Assembly: GCF_022026155.1 (NCBI RefSeq)
Contig: NZ_CP085041.1
Span: 1,830,306 to 1,894,305, forward strand
Length of the DNA stretch: 64,000 nucleotides
Source of the DNA: Dissulfurimicrobium hydrothermale
GTDB lineage: Bacteria > Desulfobacterota > Dissulfuribacteria > Dissulfuribacterales > Sh68
Reading direction: 5' to 3'
The position numbers were made by a program, and so were the translations under genes. This document shows, piece by piece, positions 9,379 to 18,197 of the stretch (the stretch's first letter is position 1; every line of letters starts with the position of its first letter). Under the pieces are notes generated by a model. It was not told the DNA's origin. It made no database searches and was given only the letters and a program-made list of their open reading frames with translations.

Positions 9379-11979
9379 TTATCTCCTATTGACGATCTCA
9401 TAGTCTCCCATCAAAAACGCCTCGGCATATCTGTCCACCTGCTCGTCGCTGTCCATCTGAACATCCAACTGTCTGGTAAAACCGACAAGCCTTCCCAAGA
9501 TATTAAGCGTCCTGACGATCTCCACCTTTGGCATATTGCCGGAACGGGCGATCACAATATCTCCCTTACTCTCGACATTAAAACCAAAGGCCTCAAGTAT
9601 GATTGCGATCAGGCGGGCACGTCTGGAACGCTTGGTTATATCGGTGGCACCGCCAAGAAAACGGAAATATATATGATTATCACGCGCCCTATCGCTGCAA
9701 TAGACGTCGATTATGTTGAAATGATAGCCAAATCTCAGGCTTAGATTTAGATAGTCGTTCGTTATAATGGCTATATTATGCCCGGAATACTGACCGCAAA
9801 GCGCATCGGTAGGTACGTTTACGATACTTGTGACGAGGTCGCCGAATCCTATGTTCGCCGCCCTGGTATGCCATACGCCGGGAAACATAAGACCTTCAAG
9901 TATAGTCTTAAATGGTATAGACGTAATAGCTGAAAACGGAACCTTATCGCCGGTCACATCTGCACTTACGCCGCCCCCCATATCTATAACAAGGATACCC
10001 ACCGGGATTGGGAAATCCAGCGGCCGCGCCCAATAATCCTTCAAGAGACGCCGCTCATCCCTGCCCATCTCGACCAGCTCGCCTACCGCCTTTTCATGTA
10101 CAAAGCGCAATATATCATGATATGTCTCACAGGCCTCAGGCACAAAATTATCCATCAATGGATCCACTAGATTGAGGGATGAGACCGTGTTCAACAGGCG
10201 CTTAAGGATGCGAAATTCTTTCGCCGCCGCGATATTCAGGTTGGTTGAGGTTTTAAAAGCCAAAAGTTCAGGGACGCGGCCCTTGTATATACGCCTATCT
10301 TCGGCGTCTACAGTAACCTCCATCCCATTTTGTACCAGAGAAAGTATCCCATTCACATTGACAAGGCAAGGTATCTGGAGCTCGCGGCATAGCGTTGACA
10401 TATGACTCACAGGGGTCCCAACCTCGGTCACTATGGCAGCTGTCTTGTGCATCACCCTGATAAACTGTGAAGAATCACGCCTGCTCACCAATACAGCACC
10501 CTCGGGAAACCTGTCGAGGTCTGAAACGGTCTCTACAATATAGACTAGACCAGCTCCTATGCCTTGCTGGGCTACGGCGCCCGTATCCGCCACGATCAGT
10601 TCATATTTCTGAAGCGCCTTTGCAAGCGATCCCTGTTGGGCCATCGTATCAGCCACAACAAGCGGTCTTGACTGGAGTATGCAGATATCCCCTTTTCCAT
10701 CAATGGCCCACTCTATATCCTGCGGCCGTCTATAGTAATTTTCAAGCTGCATGGCCTGGATAGAAAGCTTCTCAAGCTGTTCGACGGTAAGGCTCGGGGC
10801 GTCTTTCAATGCATCGGGAACAGGCCTTGTCTCAAGGCCACCGCCCTGCTTGAGGTAAAGACCTGTTTCTTTGACAGCTATCTTCTGCCTGACGAGCAAG
10901 GGATTGGCGCCCTTTTTAACGTAAAAGGTATCCGCCGACGCCCTGCCTTCCACCACCGCCTCCCCCTGGCCCCACACGGAAACGATCATCATGGTATCCC
11001 CGCCAGGTTCAGAGGGATCAACCGTATATACTATGCCGCTTATCTTGGAATCCACCATGCGGTAACAACCTGCGGCTATAGACATGTGTCCTTCACCCGG
11101 GAAGACGCGAAGCCTATAACGAATAGCCCTCCTTCCAAAGAGGCTGGCCGCGACTGAACGATATGCGTCAAATACCGCCAACGGATCTGCAGGCACGTTC
11201 AAGACCGTGTGGAATTGCCCGGCAAAGGAAAAATCCATGTCTTCTTCCTGTGCACTGCTCCTGACGGCCAACATAAGATCCTGACCCAGCCTAACCTTCA
11301 TCTCATCCAGCCTCTCCCCAATAAGAGATATAAGATCAGGGGGTGGCTTGGCAGCTGCTATGCTGGTTTCCAGCTTAATCCTCAAGGGCTCAATGGCGTC
11401 TACATCTACATCGGGGTCATCCATCATGGCCTCGATGGCGTCTACATCCCGCCGGAGGCCGTTATGATCGACAAGGTCATGATATGCCCTTGTGGTGATC
11501 ACAAAACCATCCGGGACCTTTAATCCAAGATTCTGAGCTATCTGGGCAAGATGGGAATTCTTCCCCCCTACTATCACAGCATGGGGTCTAGTTATGTCTT
11601 TTAAATCAAGGATGATTGGGCCAGTTCTATCTTCTCTGCCGGCCATAACGGTGTGGAGGCGACTGGTTAACCGGTCATAGACAGCATACAATTCCTGATA
11701 GCGGCCGCTGGACAGGGAATTTAACGCATGCACAGACTGAAGGACCGCTTCTTCCAAGGTCTTCATGCTGTCATTGATATACTGCTTGTCGAAGATATAA
11801 TCTCCGCTTAACTTTTCGCCGAGGTCTGCAATGATCTCAAGGGCCTTATTGTTGCAATTAAGGACTTCTCTGAAGCGCTCAAACACAACAGAGGCAGGAA
11901 ACGGGGTTTTGGCCCCGCCACCTGCCATTCTATCTTCAATGAACTTCTTGATACCTTTAAAAACATCCAACAAAGGCAC
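9379..11979 (-). CDS. PpsA-like PEP/pyruvate-binding protein, paralogue 3, with novel C-terminal domain
   Basis: An 866-residue paralogue with a GTG start at 11979 preceded by AAGGGG at close spacing. N-terminal helices at about 31-115 (FERFREVLNCNNKALEII, GDYIFD). ATP-grasp domain at about 125-440 (GGKNSHLAQIA at 138-148, AVRSSAQEED at 238-247, PQDIEWAI at 419-426). Phosphohistidine domain with candidate His526 in GTPVSHMSTLCRE. C-terminal domain at about 595-860 (YHDILRFVHEKAV, VIDMGGG, GYHFNIIDV, YFRFLGG, RRARLIAIILE). The canonical PEP-synthase barrel is absent. It is closer to paralogue 2 than to 1 in the C-terminal domain. It lies 12 bp after the TIGR02186-like gene. Confidence 0.8.
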   Translation of the reverse strand: MPLLDVFKGIKKFIEDRMAGGGAKTPFPASVVFERFREVLNCNNKALEIIADLGEKLSGDYIFDKQYINDSMKTLEEAVLQSVHALNSLSSGRYQELYAVYDRLTSRLHTVMAGREDRTGPIILDLKDITRPHAVIVGGKNSHLAQIAQNLGLKVPDGFVITTRAYHDLVDHNGLRRDVDAIEAMMDDPDVDVDAIEPLRIKLETSIAAAKPPPDLISLIGERLDEMKVRLGQDLMLAVRSSAQEEDMDFSFAGQFHTVLNVPADPLAVFDAYRSVAASLFGRRAIRYRLRVFPGEGHMSIAAGCYRMVDSKISGIVYTVDPSEPGGDTMMIVSVWGQGEAVVEGRASADTFYVKKGANPLLVRQKIAVKETGLYLKQGGGLETRPVPDALKDAPSLTVEQLEKLSIQAMQLENYYRRPQDIEWAIDGKGDICILQSRPLVVADTMAQQGSLAKALQKYELIVADTGAVAQQGIGAGLVYIVETVSDLDRFPEGAVLVSRRDSSQFIRVMHKTAAIVTEVGTPVSHMSTLCRELQIPCLVNVNGILSLVQNGMEVTVDAEDRRIYKGRVPELLAFKTSTNLNIAAAKEFRILKRLLNTVSSLNLVDPLMDNFVPEACETYHDILRFVHEKAVGELVEMGRDERRLLKDYWARPLDFPIPVGILVIDMGGGVSADVTGDKVPFSAITSIPFKTILEGLMFPGVWHTRAANIGFGDLVTSIVNVPTDALCGQYSGHNIAIITNDYLNLSLRFGYHFNIIDVYCSDRARDNHIYFRFLGGATDITKRSRRARLIAIILEAFGFNVESKGDIVIARSGNMPKVEIVRTLNILGRLVGFTRQLDVQMDSDEQVDRYAEAFLMGDYEIVNRR

Positions 11980-11991
11980 AGACCCCTTATA

Positions 11992-12819
11992 CTAGTGGCC
12001 TCCACCGCCCTTAAATATTAATCCCACGACAAGGCCGGCGGCCATGGCTATAACGATCGCTATAAGACCATATATGGCGGCATTTTGAAATGCAAGATCT
12101 GATAATAAATTCACCATACCCGTCTTTTTTACTATCAGTTCCTGGGTAGCTTTGGCGTATGCAACGCCGTCCTTGACCGCCAGCGCCTCTATAGTGTATT
12201 TATCGGGAGGCGCTTGATACGGCCAGTTCACTTTTAGGATATATCCGCCGCTGCCGTCTCTTACAATAGACCCTTCATTGATCCCATATAATCTATCTTT
12301 TTCCTTGAATTTTATAAACTCCTTAAACCAACGATCTTTGTCAACCGGCCCTTTGGAGCTCGTGATCTCTACCTGTGACTTGAGGGCGTCGTATCCGAGC
12401 CGCCTCTTCATCCGTTCATCAGGGCTTGTGATCTTTTCAAGCCTCCCAGTGGTATAGACCAGATACACATTTGACACGGGCTTGAATTCCATATCCCCGA
12501 CCTTCATCCAGAAAAGCCCAGCGGCCTTGCCATAATACTTCAATCCACTTTCAACTGGCGGCGATGATATCTTTATGACGATCTCATCCTTCGGATCGCT
12601 CTTGCCAGTGATTATAAGCATAGCCCCATGATAGAATGAGTTGATAGATACGACGTCCGGGATGACTTCACAAGTAATAGGACCCTGAATCGCATGGCCT
12701 GGCTTGGGATTTATCTGGGCCGACGCATCCATATCGGTCTGTGCACCCGCCAAGGCGAAACCACTAAACAAACATATTAGGACCAGACAAAATATCTTGA
12801 TGCAAAGATACCCTCTCAT
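11992..12819 (-). CDS. TIGR02186-like (Alph_Pro_TM) exported membrane protein
   Basis: About 275 residues from the ATG at 12819, which has a clear AAAGGAGGG site 8 bases upstream; the frame is open to 12873, but that upstream part lies inside the exporter gene. A signal peptide (KIFCLVLICLFSGFALAGA) leads a beta-rich periplasmic domain, and one C-terminal membrane helix ends in GLIFKGGGGH. The pattern (VSINSFYHGAMLIITG, later VYLVYTTGRLEKI) matches the family usually found beside TauE/SafE-type transporters, as here, where one base separates the genes. Its biochemical role is unknown; co-function with the exporter is an inference from this recurrent pairing. Confidence 0.7.
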   Translation of the reverse strand: MRGYLCIKIFCLVLICLFSGFALAGAQTDMDASAQINPKPGHAIQGPITCEVIPDVVSINSFYHGAMLIITGKSDPKDEIVIKISSPPVESGLKYYGKAAGLFWMKVGDMEFKPVSNVYLVYTTGRLEKITSPDERMKRRLGYDALKSQVEITSSKGPVDKDRWFKEFIKFKEKDRLYGINEGSIVRDGSGGYILKVNWPYQAPPDKYTIEALAVKDGVAYAKATQELIVKKTGMVNLLSDLAFQNAAIYGLIAIVIAMAAGLVVGLIFKGGGGH

Positions 12820-12820
12820 A

Positions 12821-13768
12821 TTAGTGCCCTCCTTTGTAAGCCAACAATAAAGACGGTTCCATGAGGAGTTCAAAAACTATCTTTACGGTTACCGCCAACA
12901 CTATGATGGCAAGCAGTATCTTGAGTTGATCACCATGAAGCTTTCTTCCAAGCTTTGTGCCGATCTGCGCCCCGAAAGTGGAACCAAGGAGAAGCAGGAT
13001 GGCAAGCACGAAATCGACCGTATGGTTTGTATATGCCTGAAGGAATGTCACCTCCACACATGTAAACATAATCTGGAAGAGGCTCGTTCCTACCACCACA
13101 TGCATTGGCATACGCAGGAGATATATCATTACTGGCACCATCAAAAAACCGCCGCCCACGCCCATGATAGCCGCAAGTATACCGACGAACGCCCCGAGCC
13201 CGACGGGCACCAACGCCGAATGGGTAACACCGGATTTTTCAAAGTATATCTGCATAGGGAGGGTACCCATGAAACCCTTGGCTGGTTTGCCTGACCCCTG
13301 CTTCTCCGGTTGGGAATGGGGATGATGCGTCTTCTTGCCAGCCGCCTTACCCTTCATCAGGGCATTTAGGCTCTCAAAAAACATAAACGTCCCGACAAGA
13401 CCCAACATCACGACATATGTCATCTTTATGAGAAAATCGGCCCCCCCGGTAGCCCTGAGCACCTTGATCAATTGAACGCCAAGCGCGCCACCAGTAAAAC
13501 CGCCGACAAGGAGCAGAAAGCCCATCTTGAAATCCACATTCCCAAGGCGCCAGTGCGCCAGAGTCCCTGTAGCGGATGCAGCCACGATTTGATTGGCATC
13601 CGTAGCCGCTGCAACCGTCGGCGGTATACCGGCCATCATAAGAAGGGGCGTCATCAAAAAACCGCCGCCCACGCCAAAAAGGCCTGACAAAAGCCCCACC
13701 AAAAGCCCCAAACCCACAGGCACTAAGATGTTTACACTCGTTAGTGCGATCGGCAAGTAAAGATACAT
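12821..13768 (-). CDS. TSUP-family (TauE/SafE) anion exporter
   Basis: A 315-residue inner-membrane protein with two internally similar halves of hydrophobic helices. Each half opens with the family motif: LVGLLSGLFGVGGGFLMTPL near the N-terminus and AFVGILAAIMGVGGGFLMVP in the second half. They are joined by a His/Lys-rich cytoplasmic loop (KKTHHPHSQ). TSUP proteins move sulfite, sulfonates or other sulfur anions; export of sulfite or thiosulfate is plausible in a sulfur-metabolising anaerobe, but the substrate is not shown by sequence. It is the second gene of the sigma-54 operon, between the Usp-like and TIGR02186-like genes. A C7 tract at 13441-13447 is intact. Confidence 0.88.
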   Translation of the reverse strand: MYLYLPIALTSVNILVPVGLGLLVGLLSGLFGVGGGFLMTPLLMMAGIPPTVAAATDANQIVAASATGTLAHWRLGNVDFKMGFLLLVGGFTGGALGVQLIKVLRATGGADFLIKMTYVVMLGLVGTFMFFESLNALMKGKAAGKKTHHPHSQPEKQGSGKPAKGFMGTLPMQIYFEKSGVTHSALVPVGLGAFVGILAAIMGVGGGFLMVPVMIYLLRMPMHVVVGTSLFQIMFTCVEVTFLQAYTNHTVDFVLAILLLLGSTFGAQIGTKLGRKLHGDQLKILLAIIVLAVTVKIVFELLMEPSLLLAYKGGH

Positions 13769-13783
13769 TTTACAAACCCTCCT

Positions 13784-14293
13784 TTAATTAAACTTCTGTT
13801 TATATGATCCCATAATCTCAAGCATGTTCTTATAGACCTCGTCTTCCCAGGGTCTGGCGATCAATGTCCAAAATGGCCCAAAGTACCATCTACCCCCCTG
13901 GTATAACCGTCTCCTGAGTCTGCCGAGCCATTTCTCTTTTTCCAGTGAGGTCTCACTATCGACAGCCCCCACAACAAGGCATGAGACGCGTGTATGAATC
14001 AAAAAATCGATCAATGAATCCTCATTGCCGGCATCAATCGCATAAGAAAAGATATTGATGCCCCTGTAATCACCAAGACGGATCACCATCTTTAACGACT
14101 CGTTCGGATCCGCGGAAAACCTTCTTGGTGCCGGGACGGACTCTAATCCGCCTATCTCCAAAAAAGATTCGTCAATATGTAACGCCGCCGCATGTATATC
14201 CGACGAAACCCTCTTTGCAAGCTCAATGGCGCAAAGGCTGGAGTAGAGATCCGCACTGCCGCCATCCAGAAGAAGGGCTATTCCTTTGCCCAT
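13784..14293 (-). CDS. universal stress protein-like protein
   Basis: A 169-residue cytosolic protein beginning GKGIALLLDGGSADLYSSLCAIELAKR, the Usp-type first strand and helix. A later strand is LVVGAVDSE. The usual ATP-binding G-2X-G-9X-G(S/T) signature is not evident, so it may be a non-ATP-binding Usp relative. It is the first gene of the operon, about 55 bases below the predicted start of the sigma-54 promoter and 15 bp before the exporter gene. Usp domains often accompany TSUP or anion transporters as regulators; that role is inferred here. Confidence 0.6.
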   Translation of the reverse strand: MGKGIALLLDGGSADLYSSLCAIELAKRVSSDIHAAALHIDESFLEIGGLESVPAPRRFSADPNESLKMVIRLGDYRGINIFSYAIDAGNEDSLIDFLIHTRVSCLVVGAVDSETSLEKEKWLGRLRRRLYQGGRWYFGPFWTLIARPWEDEVYKNMLEIMGSYKQKFN

Positions 14294-14645
14294 TTTTTAA
14301 CCGCCCTCTCTTTATCTTTACAATATTATACCGCCGGATAAGTCTATTATAGAAATAAAGCAATTAAAGTGCCACTAGCGCTAACTAGTTGTTTTTATTG
14401 ATTTAAAAAATTCTTACCTGATAAATAAATTCACAAAATTGTTTTAAAATGAAAAAATAACTATCGAATTGACTATAATCATTATATTTTTTATTTGTAC
14501 AATTCATTTCATTTTTAAACAATAGCTATTCAAACGTTTAAAAAAATAAAAAGGCAATCTTTGATTGCAAGAGAAACAAAGACCGTTTTTAAATTGACCT
14601 TGCCAATTTTGAACTAAATTGATAAATTTGTTATTTTGTTAACTT
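14294..14645. other. AT-rich divergent intergenic region with small palindromes
   Basis: This 352-base gap between divergent units is strongly AT-rich and holds no plausible gene. Besides the sigma-54 promoter it contains short perfect palindromes: TAGCGCTA (14376-14383), TTGTACAA (14495-14502), AATAGCTATT (14521-14530) and AAACGTTT (14532-14539). The last three lie about 150-190 bases upstream of the predicted start, where activator sites often sit, but none can be assigned. A weak hairpin GCAATC-TTT-GATTGC at 14554-14568 is followed by a T-rich run when read on the minus strand, so it could be a weak minus-strand terminator. Confidence 0.4.
14359..14374 (-). promoter_or_regulatory. sigma-54 (-24/-12) promoter of the Usp-exporter-PpsA operon
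   Basis: Read on the minus strand the sequence is TGGCAC-TTTAA-TTGCT, a full match to the sigma-54 consensus TGGCAC-N5-TTGCW, with GG and GC exactly ten bases apart. Transcription would begin near 14347, leaving a leader of about 55 bases before the Usp-like ATG at 14293. The operon it heads encodes a GAFTGA-bearing activator, a coherent autoregulatory arrangement. Confidence 0.75.
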
Positions 14646-14954
14646 ATGGAAAGTACCAAATGGCGCGATATAGAATCAGCCAAAAAACTGCTCGGTCTTC
14701 CGGATGAGGTGACAAAAAAGGAGATCCGAGATGCATACCGGGCGAGATCAAAGGAGATACACCCTGACAAAAACCAGGATTGCGTCTCGGACGAAATGGC
14801 AAGGCTCAACAAGGCATACAAACTCCTCATGGAATATGCCGATAATTATAAGATAAGGCTATGCCCCACGGAAGAAGGTATGAGTGATGAAGAGTGGTGG
14901 ATGCACCACTTCGGGCATGACCCGATCTGGACCAGGAATGATGAGGAAAAATAA
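14646..14954 (+). CDS. J-domain (DnaJ-like) protein
   Basis: A 102-residue protein whose first 70 residues form a J domain with the catalytic His-Pro-Asp at residues 39-41 (KEIHPDKNQD) and a recognisable helix III (MARLNKAYKLLMEYADNY). It lacks the Gly/Phe region, zinc fingers and substrate domain of full DnaJ. It is therefore a class III J protein that would stimulate DnaK ATPase for an unknown client. It starts the plus-strand run and ends 3 bp before the aspartate kinase ATG. No strong ribosome site is visible before its ATG. Confidence 0.8.
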   Translation: MESTKWRDIESAKKLLGLPDEVTKKEIRDAYRARSKEIHPDKNQDCVSDEMARLNKAYKLLMEYADNYKIRLCPTEEGMSDEEWWMHHFGHDPIWTRNDEEK

Positions 14955-14957
14955 AAA

Positions 14958-16187
14958 ATGGCGTTAATAATTCAAAAATATGGCGGGACATCGGTTGCTG
15001 ACTGCAAAAAGATCGAAAAAGTGGCTGAGCGGGTAATATTCTGCAAACGTCAGGGCAACGATGTAGTTGCTGTATTATCCGCCATGGCTGGCGAGACAAA
15101 CAGACTGATAGCCCTTGCCAAGAAGATAGACCCAAGACCTGACCAAAGGGAACTTGATGTACTGATGGCGACAGGGGAGCAGGTTACGATCGCCCTTTTT
15201 GCCATCGCGGTCAAAAAGAGAGGTTTTGAATCCAAGTCGTTTTTAGGCTCCCAGGTCCCGATCGTAACAACCCCTTCATTCAACAAGGCCAGGATAGAAA
15301 AAATACCCGCGGAAAACCTTCTGGCCGCGCTCAGAGCGGGCATAATCCCTGTCGTGGCAGGCTTCCAGGGCGTAACCAGGCATGGTGACATAACCACGCT
15401 AGGACGCGGCGGCTCAGATACAACTGCAGTGGCCATTGCGGCGGCCTTACATGCCGATCTGTGTGAGATATATACAGATGTCGAGGGCGTCTACACAACC
15501 GATCCTAATATATGTCCAAGAGCCAGAAAGATCGAGAGGATTTCTTACGAAGAAATGATGGAGATGGCGAGCCTTGGGGCAAAGGTCTTGGAGATAAGGT
15601 CAGTTGAGTTTGCAATGAGATATGGAATACCCATCCATGTGAGATCAACCTTTACAGACACACCCGGCACGCTCGTGGTCAAGGAGGATGAAAATATGGA
15701 AGATATCTTGGTATCAGGGGTTACATACAGCAGAAATGAGGCCCGCATCACATTGAGCAAGGTGCCAGACAAGCCAGGCATCGCATCCAAGATATTTACC
15801 CCTATATCAGATGCAAACATCGTGGTTGACATGATCATCCAAAACACCAGGTCGGGCGACCTTACCGATATAACATTCACTGTTTCAAGAAACGACTACG
15901 ATCAGGCCATGGAGATCGTTAAGAAGGTGGCATCCGACATCGGTGCGGAAAAGGTCACAGGGGACGACAACATGGCAAAGGTATCCATAGTCGGCGTAGG
16001 CATGCGGAACCATGCCGGCGTCGCGACAAAGATGTTCGACATACTGGCAAGGCATGGGATCAATATCCTCATGATAAGCACATCCGAGATAAAGGTCTCC
16101 TGTGTGATAGAAGAAAAATACACCGAACTTGCTGTCCGCGCCCTGCATGAAGGCTTCGGCCTTGACCAATCCCAGCCGGCGTCGTGA
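14958..16187 (+). CDS. lysC: aspartate kinase
   Basis: A 409-residue cytosolic enzyme phosphorylating L-aspartate to 4-phospho-aspartate, the first step towards lysine, threonine, methionine and diaminopimelate. The N-terminus [13 protein letters not shown] is the family signature. The catalytic amino-acid-kinase domain ([27 protein letters not shown]) covers about 1-245. Two ACT regulatory domains follow ([17 protein letters not shown] and [19 protein letters not shown]), typical of feedback-inhibited monofunctional enzymes. The citramalate synthase gene follows 16 bp later, so branched-chain and aspartate-family synthesis may be co-expressed. Confidence 0.95.
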   Translation: MALIIQKYGGTSVADCKKIEKVAERVIFCKRQGNDVVAVLSAMAGETNRLIALAKKIDPRPDQRELDVLMATGEQVTIALFAIAVKKRGFESKSFLGSQVPIVTTPSFNKARIEKIPAENLLAALRAGIIPVVAGFQGVTRHGDITTLGRGGSDTTAVAIAAALHADLCEIYTDVEGVYTTDPNICPRARKIERISYEEMMEMASLGAKVLEIRSVEFAMRYGIPIHVRSTFTDTPGTLVVKEDENMEDILVSGVTYSRNEARITLSKVPDKPGIASKIFTPISDANIVVDMIIQNTRSGDLTDITFTVSRNDYDQAMEIVKKVASDIGAEKVTGDDNMAKVSIVGVGMRNHAGVATKMFDILARHGINILMISTSEIKVSCVIEEKYTELAVRALHEGFGLDQSQPAS

Positions 16188-16203
16188 CCTTCAGGATAAC
16201 GCA

Positions 16204-17796
16204 ATGCCCGTCAGAATTGAAATATATGACACCACACTGAGGGATGGGACCCAGGCCGAGGACTTCAACCTTTCAGTCGAGGATAAGATCAGGATAGCCA
16301 TAAGGCTTGATGAATTAGGCATGGATTATATCGAAGGCGGTTGGCCAGGCTCAAACCCGAAGGATGGCCAATTCTTTCAGGAGATACAGAATTACTCGTT
16401 AAAACACAGTAAGATCGTGGCATTCGGGAGCACCCACCAGGCAAGGTTCCAGGCCCATGAAGACCCAAATCTTAAGGCATTGATAGAGGCACGCACGCCG
16501 GCGGTCACCATCTTTGGCAAGACCTGGGACGTACATGTTAGAGATGCGTTAAGGATTTCGCTTGAAAGGAACCTGGAGCTCATAGAAGACTCCGTTTCGT
16601 GGTTGACATCTAAGGTGGAAACGGTCTTTTATGACGCCGAACACTTCTTCGACGGCTACAAGGCGAACCAAGCCTACGCCATCCAGACCCTTAAAAGGGC
16701 TGTAAAGGGCGGGGCAAAATGCCTTGTGCTCTGCGATACGAATGGCGGGACACTCCCTCACGAGCTCACACAGATCATAGACCAGGTAAAATCGCAGATG
16801 GGCAGTGATATAAAACTCGGCATCCACTGCCACAACGATTCAGATGTAGCGGTTGCAAACTCCCTCATGGCAGCAATGTCAGGTGTCGTCCAAATACAGG
16901 GTACCATGAACGGTTTCGGCGAGCGCTGCGGCAATGCAAACCTCTGCTCCATAATCCCGGCGCTGACGCTCAAGATGGGCTTTAAATGCACCGCTGGTGA
17001 AAACCTTTCGCAGCTTACAGGCGCATCCCGTTTTGTAAGCGAGATAGCAAACCTCCCGCATAACAAATATCAGCCATACGTCGGGACCAGCGCATTCGCA
17101 CACAAGGGTGGGGTCCATGTAAGCGCAGTACAGAGAAACCCTGAGACCTATGAACATGTAAGGCCTGAACTTATAGGGAATGTCCAGCGCATACTCGTCT
17201 CAGATCTGGCCGGTAAAAGCAACATACTCGCCAAGGCAAGGCAATTCGGCCTAGACCTAGACAGTCGCGATCCTGCAGTGATGGCCATCGTCTCGCAACT
17301 AAAAGAGCTTGAGGCCCAGGGGTTTCAATTTGAGGGCGCAGAGGCCTCTTTCGAGATACTTATGCGCAAGGCCACTGGCGCCATGCGCAGGTATTTTGAG
17401 CTCATAGGCTTTAGAGTCATCGACCAAAAACTGAAGGAAGATGGTCCGCCTCAATCTGAGGCCACAATCATGGTGCGCGTAGGGGGCCAGGTGGAGCACA
17501 CTGCGGCCACTGGCAACGGCCCTGTAAATGCCCTGGATAACGCCCTCAGAAAGGCCATCGAGAAATTTTTCCCACAAATCAAAGAAATGAGGCTTGAAGA
17601 CTATAAAGTAAGGGTCCTTCCTGGACGGCCTGGCACGGAGGCAAAGGTGAGGGTCTTGATAGAATCAAGGGATCAAAAAGAGAAATGGGGTACCGTAGGT
17701 GTCTCCCACGACATTATAGAGGCAAGTTGGCAGGCACTGGTAGATGGCATATGCTACAAGCTTATCAAATCAGAGGGGAAGCGAAGGACGGGATAA
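16204..17796 (+). CDS. cimA: (R)-citramalate synthase
   Basis: 530 residues from the ATG at 16204 (AGGAT six bases upstream); the frame is open further upstream only inside lysC. The enzyme condenses pyruvate and acetyl-CoA to citramalate, an isoleucine route independent of threonine deaminase. The HMGL-like TIM barrel begins with [15 protein letters not shown], has the metal-binding [13 protein letters not shown], and [15 protein letters not shown]. The C-terminal LeuA-type dimerisation domain (about 400-520) is the allosteric part. The GTQAEDF start and overall length fit the CimA group better than 2-isopropylmalate synthase. Confidence 0.92.
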   Translation: MPVRIEIYDTTLRDGTQAEDFNLSVEDKIRIAIRLDELGMDYIEGGWPGSNPKDGQFFQEIQNYSLKHSKIVAFGSTHQARFQAHEDPNLKALIEARTPAVTIFGKTWDVHVRDALRISLERNLELIEDSVSWLTSKVETVFYDAEHFFDGYKANQAYAIQTLKRAVKGGAKCLVLCDTNGGTLPHELTQIIDQVKSQMGSDIKLGIHCHNDSDVAVANSLMAAMSGVVQIQGTMNGFGERCGNANLCSIIPALTLKMGFKCTAGENLSQLTGASRFVSEIANLPHNKYQPYVGTSAFAHKGGVHVSAVQRNPETYEHVRPELIGNVQRILVSDLAGKSNILAKARQFGLDLDSRDPAVMAIVSQLKELEAQGFQFEGAEASFEILMRKATGAMRRYFELIGFRVIDQKLKEDGPPQSEATIMVRVGGQVEHTAATGNGPVNALDNALRKAIEKFFPQIKEMRLEDYKVRVLPGRPGTEAKVRVLIESRDQKEKWGTVGVSHDIIEASWQALVDGICYKLIKSEGKRRTG

Positions 17797-17800
17797 CGTA

Positions 17801-18145
17801 ATGAAGATACGTCATGTCGTATTCCTCGCATCGGCGATAGGGATCATCCTCCTTATAAAACAGTCGACTCCGCCTTATTTACCAGATGAACCATATCTGG
17901 AACGAACGTTTGAGCCCAAGACGGGCTATGCCCACCTTTTTTTCGGCCCCCTGGACATAAACTCTGCTTCTCTTGAGGAGCTCACCGTTCTGCCGGGTAT
18001 AGGGGAAAAGAGGGCAGAGGGGATTCTCACACTCCGGGCATCTGTCGGATTCTTCTTCTCAAGAGACGAGATCTGCCTGCTGGGTGGACCGATAAGCCCA
18101 AGGCTTGCAATGTCAATAACCCCCTATATCAAGGCGGGTGATTAA
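17801..18145 (+). CDS. ComEA-like helix-hairpin-helix protein
   Basis: A 114-residue protein with an N-terminal membrane or signal segment (VVFLASAIGIILLI) and a helix-hairpin-helix domain in its second half (INSASLEELTVLPGIGEKRAEGIL). This layout matches ComEA-type DNA-binding proteins that hold DNA at the outer face of the inner membrane. A role in DNA uptake is possible, but no other competence genes are visible. The ATG at 17801 lies 4 bases after the cimA stop. The domain is short, with one HhH pair. Confidence 0.7.
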   Translation: MKIRHVVFLASAIGIILLIKQSTPPYLPDEPYLERTFEPKTGYAHLFFGPLDINSASLEELTVLPGIGEKRAEGILTLRASVGFFFSRDEICLLGGPISPRLAMSITPYIKAGD

Positions 18146-18197
18146 AAAATATCAATTGACAAAAACCATGACGGAAACCGGGACAAAACATTCAAAT

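Noticed and set aside
892-11979. Annotating the PpsA-like proteins as phosphoenolpyruvate synthase
   Set aside because: The C-terminal catalytic barrel and its Cys are not visible in any of the three.
14594-14620. Sigma-70 promoter for the J-domain gene (TTGACC then TAAATT)
   Set aside because: The spacer is only 15 bases and the -10 is weak in very AT-rich DNA where such matches arise by chance.
16129-16203. Upstream start for citramalate synthase
   Set aside because: It would lie inside lysC and add residues absent from the family; ATG 16204 has its own ribosome site and begins the conserved part.
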